Assembly: GCA_031284185.1 (NCBI GenBank)
Contig: JAITAJ010000184.1
Span: forward strand, 1 to 13,476
DNA length: 13,476 nucleotides
Direction of reading: 5' to 3'
From: Accumulibacter sp.
GTDB lineage: Bacteria; Pseudomonadota; Gammaproteobacteria; Burkholderiales; Rhodocyclaceae
Shown: positions 8,519 to 13,476 of the stretch, piece by piece
Layout: every line of letters begins with the position of its first letter
Numbering within the stretch: the first letter of the stretch is position 1
The notes under the pieces: generated by a model
Database searches by the model: none
Told to the model about the DNA's origin: nothing
What the model saw: only the letters and a program-made list of their open reading frames with translations
Translations under genes and position numbers: made by a program

Positions 8519-8558
8519 GCGGACGCTCATCCGGGACATCCCGGCGAGCAAGGCGGAG

Positions 8559-8585
8559 ATTATACAGTGGCTTTCAAAAAAACAA
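8559..8585 (-). promoter_or_regulatory. Promoter of the tRNA-Gln-prs-rplY transcript
   Basis: A perfect TATAAT (rc of 8559-8564), 40 bases ahead of the tRNA, is followed by a C/G-rich discriminator (CTCCGCC) typical of stable-RNA and stringently controlled promoters. The -35 is unclear: TTGTTT lies 15 bases upstream (8580-8585). A short palindrome (CCGGGA-CA-TCCCGG, 8531-8544) lies in the leader. Confidence 0.55.
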
Positions 8586-8659
8586 TAGATTTGGGGTGGC
8601 TTGCGTGAAACGCCGCAGGTCGCGCCTGTCGTGAATTCGGGCGGCGCGCGAACCCGGAA

Positions 8660-8681
8660 CCGGAACGCATGCGCGTTCCGG
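8660..8681 (-). terminator. Hairpin after the acyltransferase gene
   Basis: A perfect 9-base stem (CCGGAACGC/GCGTTCCGG, loop of 4) about 40 bases past the acyltransferase stop; a smaller CCGCT/AGCGG hairpin lies at 8687-8699. No T-run follows on the minus strand, so intrinsic termination is uncertain. It may instead isolate the tRNA promoter from upstream transcription. Confidence 0.35.
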
Positions 8682-8719
8682 CCCGGCCGCTTCGAGCGGT
8701 TCACGGCAGGCCGAAACTT

Positions 8720-10804
8720 CTACAGATATGGCTTGAGTACCTTGTCCACCAATCGTTTCCCGCCGGTACGAGAGGTGATGTGATTGTTGTCAACATACAG
8801 GGGTTGTCCGTTCTCATCGAAGAAAGGGCAGGGGTCTTTCGCGCAGAAGGCATCGAATGCACCTTCGATGACCGTGACGCCTTTTTTGGAATACAGGACA
8901 TCGAGGTGTTTTTGATAGCCCTTGAATGCTTCCGCGCGTGATCGATGTAAAAATGGATAAGTGCTTGAGTCCTCCTCTTCCTTGTTTTCCAGGAACGAGG
9001 GAAACAAGGGATGACGAATCTTGAGGAAGCGGCCAAGTTGCTCTTGCAGGGAATTATTGTCCAATTTCCCTTCATCCATGATCAACGGATTATCCGCGAC
9101 CCAGTAAATCTTCAATCCCGGTCGCTGGAGTGCGTCAATATCTTCCTGCTTGAGATCCACTCTCCTTTGGTACGTCAAAACAAATATTTTGTCGATACTT
9201 GGGTCGTTTTTAATGGCATTGATATAGAAGTCCTTCAGTCCATCCATGTAACTACTGTTATTTTCTTTGTAGAAACGCCAGGTCTCTCCCATATACGCCG
9301 TATTTATACCAATCTTTGCATTGTAATCAGCGATCGCGAAGTAAGCGAAGTGAGCATGACTATCACCAATAATTACCGTCGTATGTTTTCCTTTGACATC
9401 ACGAAACACCGCTGTCCAAGAATAATATTTTGTAAATGAATTAGGCAGCGCCGCCATCCAAGGATAATATTTTGGTAACGAATCAGGCTGGCCATATCGC
9501 GCCTTGAATGCCGCATGGTCGGTTTGAGTAATGCCTTCTGGAAAGCGTTCTCGAAGTTCCCGCATTACAGGTTCAAATTTGGTTTCCCGCACGATCCACC
9601 GATCCTCGTAGCCGTTCTTGTACCGGACGCCCACCCCGCATAACGCCAGAATAAACATCAGAATACACAGGAGGGAAACCTTGGCCTTGCGCCAACGTTT
9701 CCCGAACCTGACGGGCCGCTCGACGATCCAGTAGGTTAAAGCCGCCAACAGGATCGCGAGCAGAATCATTCCGATACAAAGCACTCGATCCGGCATTCCC
9801 CCCAAAATGATCCGAACATAAGAGAGCAACGGCCAGTGCCAGAGATAAAGCGGGTAGCTGATCAGTCCGACCCAGACCACGGGTTTCAGCGAGAGCAGCG
9901 TCCGGTTGACCCAGGCTTTCGGCCCTGCCGCGATCAGGCAGACTGCGCCGAGTACCGGGATCAGCGCCTGCTTGCCCGGAAACTTCACGGTCTGCGTCTT
10001 GACGAGCGCAACGATGAATAGCAGCGCCCCGATCAGGGAGACGAAGGAGCGGAACGCGCCGCCCTGGGCGCGGGCCGTTTGCGCGTCACGGAAAAACACG
10101 GACACGATGCGTATCCTTTCGTGCCGATTCCGTTCCCACAAGGCCAGCAAGACCCCGGCGAGCAACTCCCAGAAGCGCGTCATCGGCAGGTAGAAATCGA
10201 ATGCCGAGGCTTTCCTGTACGTCACCAGATTCCAGCGGTAGGACGCCCAGGTCAGCAGCGCGAGGAAAGTAGCCAGACGCAGATTCTTCTTCCACAGTCC
10301 CCACAGGAAGAGCGGGAAGAAGATATAGAACTGTTCCTCCACGCCGAGGCTCCAGAGGTGAAGCAGCGGCTTGCGTTCGGCGGCCACGTCGAAATACCCG
10401 GCCTCCCTCCAGAACAACAGATTGGAGATGAAACCCGCGCCACCCGCCGTGTGTTTGCCCAGAAACCAATAATCGTTCGGCAGCAGGGCGAACCAGCCGA
10501 AGGCGAGCGAAGCGGCCATGACGACGAGCAGGGCGGGAAATATCCGCCGCACGCGGCGGGCGTAGAAAGCGCGCAGGCTGAAAGTACCCTCCTGGAGCGA
10601 ATCGAGCAGGATGCCGCCGATCAGAAAGCCGGAGATGACGAAGAAAACATCGACGCCGACGAAGCCGCCCTTGACCCAGTCTGGGAAGAAGTGATAAGCG
10701 ACGACGGCCAGAACCGCGACGGCGCGTAAGCCGTCGATGTCGGGGCGGTAATTCGGATGAGAGTGATCATGTAGGGGGGGGGGGGGATGGAATGTTGAAG
10801 TCAT
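8720..10804 (-). CDS. Acyltransferase 3 / SGNH fusion (OafA-like O-acetyltransferase), probably phase-variable
   Basis: A 694-residue inner-membrane O-acyltransferase. Residues 18-385 form the acyltransferase-3 membrane domain, with YRPDIDGLRAVAVLAVVAYH (19-38), GGFVGVDVFFVISGFLI (46-62), RRVRRIFPAL (83-92), HLWSLGVEEQFYIFFP (149-164) and SYPLYLWHWPLL (316-327). A last helix (about 374-392) leads into a periplasmic SGNH hydrolase-like domain with block I GDSH (480-483) and a C-terminal DNNH (672-675). Such proteins acetylate O-antigen, exopolysaccharide or peptidoglycan sugars; the substrate cannot be told here. Codons 7-11 lie in a C13 tract, and a one-base change in its length would break the frame. 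The start is chosen as ATG 10804; ATG 10846 is also in frame, and neither has a good Shine-Dalgarno. The 3' part is much more AT-rich. No glycan-synthesis genes are adjacent. Confidence 0.93.
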   Translation of the reverse strand: MTSTFHPPPPLHDHSHPNYRPDIDGLRAVAVLAVVAYHFFPDWVKGGFVGVDVFFVISGFLIGGILLDSLQEGTFSLRAFYARRVRRIFPALLVVMAASLAFGWFALLPNDYWFLGKHTAGGAGFISNLLFWREAGYFDVAAERKPLLHLWSLGVEEQFYIFFPLFLWGLWKKNLRLATFLALLTWASYRWNLVTYRKASAFDFYLPMTRFWELLAGVLLALWERNRHERIRIVSVFFRDAQTARAQGGAFRSFVSLIGALLFIVALVKTQTVKFPGKQALIPVLGAVCLIAAGPKAWVNRTLLSLKPVVWVGLISYPLYLWHWPLLSYVRIILGGMPDRVLCIGMILLAILLAALTYWIVERPVRFGKRWRKAKVSLLCILMFILALCGVGVRYKNGYEDRWIVRETKFEPVMRELRERFPEGITQTDHAAFKARYGQPDSLPKYYPWMAALPNSFTKYYSWTAVFRDVKGKHTTVIIGDSHAHFAYFAIADYNAKIGINTAYMGETWRFYKENNSSYMDGLKDFYINAIKNDPSIDKIFVLTYQRRVDLKQEDIDALQRPGLKIYWVADNPLIMDEGKLDNNSLQEQLGRFLKIRHPLFPSFLENKEEEDSSTYPFLHRSRAEAFKGYQKHLDVLYSKKGVTVIEGAFDAFCAKDPCPFFDENGQPLYVDNNHITSRTGGKRLVDKVLKPYL
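9411..9494 (-). repeat. Imperfect 42-base tandem duplication inside the SGNH linker
   Basis: Two adjacent 42-base units (9411-9452 and 9453-9494) share CCAAGxATAATATTTTG and flanking bases. The protein reads DSLPKYYPWMAA then NSFTKYYSWTAV (about residues 441-466), two 14-residue copies just before the GDSH block. The copies have diverged, so the duplication is not recent. Confidence 0.7.
10774..10786 (-). repeat. C13 homopolymer tract in the acyltransferase 5' coding region
   Basis: Thirteen uninterrupted G on the plus strand (C on the coding strand), encoding Pro7-Pro10 and the first base of Leu11. At the length shown the gene is in frame. With 14 C the frame meets TGA two codons later (CCT ACA TGA). 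With 12 C it runs to about codon 60 and stops at TGA. This is the classical form of a slipped-strand on/off switch. Confidence 0.9.
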
Positions 10805-10957
10805 GATGAAGCCCACACTGGATTGACCCCGGGTTGCCAAAGGCATAGGAGATCAATCATGGGAAAATGGCCAACTCCGACGGGATGGATTTTGTGATTG
10901 GTCCGGCGCAGGCGGAGCAGGATATCAGACGGCGAAAGTTTTGGAAAGAACGAAGGA

Positions 10958-11239
10958 ATGAATCGATTGGATGAGGTATCGGCATCGATGCGGCCTGGAG
11001 TCACGCGCCGCTTGCTCATCGAAGGTCGCGTCCAGGGTGTCGGTTTTCGCTGGTCGCTGAAGGAAAAGGCGCGCGAACTTGGCGTCGATGCCTGGGTGCG
11101 TAATCGTGACGATGGTCGTGTCGAGGCGCGAATCAGCGGCCCGCTCGAAGCCGTCGATGAACTGACCATCTGGGCGCATCGCGGACCGGCGCGGGCGCGG
11201 GTGGATCACGTCATTTGCCAGGACGAACAGCGGGAATGA
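10958..11239 (+). CDS. acyP: Acylphosphatase
   Basis: A 93-residue acylphosphatase, matching the small alpha/beta fold that hydrolyses carboxyl-phosphate bonds of acyl phosphates. The phosphate-binding loop GRVQGVGFR contains the catalytic Arg, and the catalytic Asn lies in WVRNRDDGRVEA. The segment ISGPLEAVDELTIWAHRGP is the expected second helix. The start could be ATG 10958 (AAGGA directly ahead, GGAAAG further up) or ATG 10988, which gives the shorter MRPGVTRRLLIEG form; the conserved fold starts only after 10988. It is divergent from the acyltransferase, with about 150 bases between the starts, so they share a promoter region. Confidence 0.93.
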   Translation: MNRLDEVSASMRPGVTRRLLIEGRVQGVGFRWSLKEKARELGVDAWVRNRDDGRVEARISGPLEAVDELTIWAHRGPARARVDHVICQDEQRE

Positions 11240-11378
11240 GCGCATACGGCAAAAATCCGCGCCTTTTGAGCGGGGAGGATGAAATGCGGGCTGCCGAACC
11301 CCGGCGGATCAGGCAGTCCGCACAGCTTGGGGTAAACAAGGCGAACCCAAGCATCGTCACCTTTCCCTGCCGCCACGG

Positions 11379-11561
11379 TCATCGGAAGACAGCGGTTAGA
11401 GAAGACAGAGAAACCGGGCGCTCGGGTTTCCGTCCTCGCACCGGCGCGAAGCGCCGCAAACGATGCTTCATGTTCCACCCGTCGTCCGGCAGCCCCGCTT
11501 CGCCCTCGGCCTCGTAGCGCGCCAGGTAACGCCGGAAACTCCGCGCGCTCGTCCGTTCCAT
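11379..11561 (-). pseudogene. Remnant of a transposase (possibly ISNCY-type) N-terminal region
   Basis: An ATG with an excellent Shine-Dalgarno (GGAGG, 5 bases spacing) opens a 60-residue frame. It starts with RSFRRYLARYEAEGEAGLPD, very like the helix-turn-helix end of ISNCY-type transposases (typically RTFRRYxxRYEEEGLxGLxD). It then goes straight to GWNMKH, which resembles a GWNVKH motif found some 30-40 residues further on in those proteins, suggesting an internal deletion. The rest (basic, then PVSLSSLTAVFR) matches nothing I know. Terminal inverted repeats were not found. Family assignment is from memory. Confidence 0.45.
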
Positions 11562-11633
11562 CGTTGCCTCCTTACGGGGACTATGACGACCGGACGACAT
11601 ATGAAGCTCGCCGCGCTGATCCGAAGCTGTCAG

Positions 11634-11662
11634 TTGACAAAATTCGAGTCGGTAATTACAGT
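11634..11662 (+). promoter_or_regulatory. Strong-looking sigma-70 promoter
   Basis: TTGACA (6/6), exactly 17 bases, then TACAGT (4/6). The next gene on this strand, the lytic transglycosylase, starts about 175 bases downstream, which would give a long leader. Alternatively the promoter belonged to the decayed mobile element or drives a small RNA. Confidence 0.45.
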
Positions 11663-11842
11663 CTCGGCTGCCGTGTTTCTGACGCATGGTAGTCGTATCT
11701 GTCCGGTCTCAGTAGTTTTGCTGCCTTGCGGCGTTCCACTTTTCCGCCGTTCAAGAGGGCGTCTGCCCGCTTATAACTAACCGTCGTCGCATGGCAAATT
11801 CTGTTTCTGTTTGCGCGGCGACAACAGCGAAAAGGAGAGAGC

Positions 11843-12556
11843 ATGCCCGTCTCTGTCACCCTCAGGAAGTCGATGACTCGTAGTCTGGATGCCATTTCCA
11901 GCATCACGCAGCACCTCGTGATGATTGTCGGGTTGCTGCTTCTTCTCGGTGTCGCCAGTTTCGTCTTCAAGGGGCCGGAGAAAAAACCGGACGTTTCGCC
12001 GCCGGCCATCGACACCGTGATCGACGGTTCCGCTCCGGCGGGCCATGCCTCCCGGACAGGTGCCAGAACGCCGGCGGACATCAACGCGGCGGCGGCGTTG
12101 AAGCCTCATCTGATGGGCGTGCTCGAATATGTGAAACGCCGCTACCGCGTATCGCCGGAAGCGGTGTTGCCGGTGTTTGAAGTGGCCGAATTGATCGGCC
12201 AGGAACGGCGTATCGATCCCCTGCTCATTCTGGCGATCATCGGAGTCGAGTCCGGGTTCAACCCCTTTGCCGAAAGTTCGATGGGCGCGCGCGGCCTGAT
12301 GCAGGTCATACCGCGCTTTCACATGGACAAGGTTCCCGAAGGCATGGGCGTCCGTCATCTGTTCGATCCGGCCGTCAACATACAGGTAGGCGTTCGGGTA
12401 CTCGAAGAAGCCATCCGCCGGCGCGGCGGACTCACCGCCGGGTTGCAGTACTACGCGGGATCGTCCGATGCCGCGGGCAGCTACGCGAACAAGGTGCTGG
12501 CCGAAAAGGCGCGCCTTGAAAAAGCGGCGCGTCCGCAAAACGGAACCACGCGCTGA
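11843..12556 (+). CDS. Membrane-anchored lytic transglycosylase (SLT domain)
   Basis: A 237-residue protein with one N-terminal transmembrane segment (about 25-42), a Pro-rich linker to about residue 90, and a C-terminal SLT/lysozyme-like domain facing the periplasm. The catalytic Glu is E136 in IIGVESGFNP, followed by MGARGLMQVIP (147-157), the AVNIQVGVRVL helix and GLQYYAG...AGSYANKVL, all hallmarks of family 1 transglycosylases. It would cleave the MurNAc-GlcNAc bond to form 1,6-anhydro-muropeptides. The start is certain: ATG preceded by AAGGAGAG. A hairpin lies about 40 bases after the stop. It has no operon partner on its strand here; the nearest plus-strand gene is acyP, 600 bases upstream. 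Confidence 0.92.
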   Translation: MPVSVTLRKSMTRSLDAISSITQHLVMIVGLLLLLGVASFVFKGPEKKPDVSPPAIDTVIDGSAPAGHASRTGARTPADINAAAALKPHLMGVLEYVKRRYRVSPEAVLPVFEVAELIGQERRIDPLLILAIIGVESGFNPFAESSMGARGLMQVIPRFHMDKVPEGMGVRHLFDPAVNIQVGVRVLEEAIRRRGGLTAGLQYYAGSSDAAGSYANKVLAEKARLEKAARPQNGTTR

Positions 12557-12596
12557 ACGGCCTTCAATGCAGTATCCAGCCTCTTGATTTTCCGCG

Positions 12597-12618
12597 GATT
12601 CCGGCTTTCGCCGGAATC
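12597..12618. repeat. REP-like palindrome of the GATTCCGGC/GCCGGAATC type
   Basis: A perfect 9-base stem with a TTTC loop. Read on the minus strand it translates as IPAKAGI, the familiar false peptide produced by dispersed intergenic repeats in many proteobacteria. It may also act as a transcription end or mRNA stabiliser for the transglycosylase. Confidence 0.6.
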
Positions 12619-12645
12619 GGTCTCCGCCTCGCGTTTTCCAGAAAC

Positions 12646-12685
12646 ATCCCCTCCATCACGGAAAATGCGCCGTGACGGAGGGGAT
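12646..12685 (-). terminator. Terminator hairpin after the EF-G-like gene
   Basis: A 16-base stem (12646-12661 against 12670-12685) with an 8-base loop. The single irregular pair is A:C from the plus strand and G:U in the minus-strand transcript, so it is a full stem only in the direction of the EF-G-like gene, whose stop is 15 bases upstream. The T-run after it is short (GTTTC). Confidence 0.6.
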
Positions 12686-12699
12686 ATCGTCCGTCGCCG

Positions 12700-13476
12700 T
12701 CACTCGTCGTCCAGTCCGACGGATTTTTTCTGCGCGGCGAGTTGTTGCTGTGTCGTCGCCGGGACGGGAGCATAGTGTGAGAAAGTGATGCTGTACGAGC
12801 CTTGGCCGCCAGTGAGCGATTTCAGACGGCCCTGGTAATCGTCCAGTTCGGCGAGCGGCACCTTGCCGCCGATGGCCATGACGCCGGCGCCGCGCGGTTG
12901 CGTGCCGGTGAGTTGCCCGCGTTTGCTCGACAGGTCGCCGGAGAGATCGCCCACCGCGGCTTCCGGAGTCAGTATTTCGATATCGACCACCGGCTCCAGA
13001 ACGATTGGCGAGGCGGCCTGGATGGCCTGAATGGTGGCTTTCCGGCCCGCCATGAAGAAGGCGATGTCCTTGCTGTCCACGGGATGCGATTTTCCGTCAT
13101 GCACGATGACCCGAATGTCGTGGACGGGGAAGCCGCCCACCACGCCGTCCTCCAGCGCCTGTCGCACACCTTTCTCGACCGAGGCCATGAAGACTCCGGG
13201 AATGACCCCGCCCTTGGAAATGTCGACGAATTCAAAGCCGGCGCCACGCTCCAGAGGCTCGACGCGGAGCATGACTTCGCCGAACTGTCCGGCGCCGCCA
13301 CTCTGCTTCTTGTGCCGGCAGTGGCCTTCGGCCTTTTTGGTGATCGTTTCCCGATAGGCGATCTGCGGCGGTTTGGTGTTGAGTTCGATCTTGTATTGCT
13401 GGGACGTGCGCCCCAGTTTTGCGCGCAGATTCATTTAGCCGAGTCCGCGGATTAAGGTTTAATTTGTCGTAGCGGG
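12700..13476 (-). pseudogene. EF-G-like GTPase, C-terminal part (domains IV-V), interrupted by in-frame stops; extends beyond window
   Basis: An open frame from ATG 13434 gives 244 residues equal to domains IV and V of an elongation-factor-G-like protein. It contains KPPQIAYRETITKKAEGH, HKKQSGGAGQFGEV, GGVIPGVFMASVEKGVRQAL, PVDSKDIAFFMAGRKA and LEPVVDIEILTPEAAVGDLS. The HKKQSGGAGQFG form and the Ala-rich tail fit the non-canonical EF-G paralogues rather than the main FusA. Directly upstream, in the same frame, the sequence reads TLIRGLG, stop, MNLRAKL, where EF-G has (T/V)LxGLGELHL. A second TAA precedes TLIRGLG. The protein would therefore lack the GTPase domain as it stands, and the ATG has no Shine-Dalgarno. 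Sequence error near a contig end is the main alternative. Confidence 0.75.

Larger units (their letters stand above)
11240..11842. other. Poorly coding region between acyP and the lytic transglycosylase
   Basis: No intact gene is convincing. It contains a transposase remnant on the minus strand (11379-11561), a good plus-strand promoter (11634-11662) and a second -10-like TATAAC at 11772-11777. Other open frames have low-complexity, Arg/Ser-rich translations that look like chance. The mixture is typical of a scar left by an insertion sequence. Confidence 0.5.

Noticed and set aside
8414..8704. A 96-codon minus-strand frame across the tRNA-Gln gene
   Set aside because: It overlaps the tRNA and its promoter and has no family match.
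8519..8719. Integration-site (att) repeat beside tRNA-Gln
   Set aside because: The accessory gene lies on the 5' side of the tRNA, and I saw no second copy of the tRNA 3' end in the window.
13432..13476. Reassignment of TAA to a sense codon to explain the broken EF-G-like frame
   Set aside because: I know of no bacterial code that reads TAA as sense. The other genes use TGA or TAG as stops and show no internal TAA. A nonsense mutation or sequence error is simpler.

Overview
The window looks like a chromosomal segment from a GC-rich betaproteobacterium, possibly in or near the Rhodocyclales; the order-level guess is loose. The evidence is the run tRNA-Gln, prs, rplY, pth, ychF on the minus strand, which is a familiar betaproteobacterial order, and an rpoH gene carrying a perfect HrcA/CIRCE operator. 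Protein sequences such as the RpoH box and the TL5/CTC-type L25 also fit.

Layout, left to right. Positions 1-2042 hold most of a membrane-integral pyrophosphatase gene (minus strand, C-terminus cut by the window edge) of the divergent, signal-peptide-bearing kind. Next on the same strand are a YhcH/YjgK/YiaL family protein (2191-2667) and the heat-shock sigma factor rpoH (3000-3857) with its terminator and CIRCE operator. Positions 4003-4718 hold the decayed 5' part of a DUF2138 (YfaA-like) gene with a frameshift. Then come ychF, pth, rplY, prs and tRNA-Gln(UUG), all on the minus strand, a translation and nucleotide-supply cluster read from a promoter just beyond the tRNA. The place where many betaproteobacteria carry ispE is taken by a large membrane O-acyltransferase with a C-terminal SGNH domain (8720-10804). 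Its first codons contain an uninterrupted tract of 13 C residues, and its 3' part is clearly more AT-rich than the rest.

From 10958 the plus strand carries an acylphosphatase, then about 600 bases of poor coding content with a transposase remnant (minus strand), then a membrane-anchored lytic transglycosylase (11843-12556). The right edge holds the C-terminal part of an EF-G-like GTPase on the minus strand. Its reading frame is interrupted by two TAA codons exactly where the conserved end of domain III should be.

Most of the window is housekeeping. The accessory signal lies in three places: the probable phase-variable acyltransferase, which would change a surface polysaccharide or peptidoglycan decoration; the gene remnants (DUF2138, transposase, EF-G-like); and the divergent pyrophosphatase. 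I see no CRISPR array, prophage, toxin-antitoxin pair or clearly new multi-gene system.
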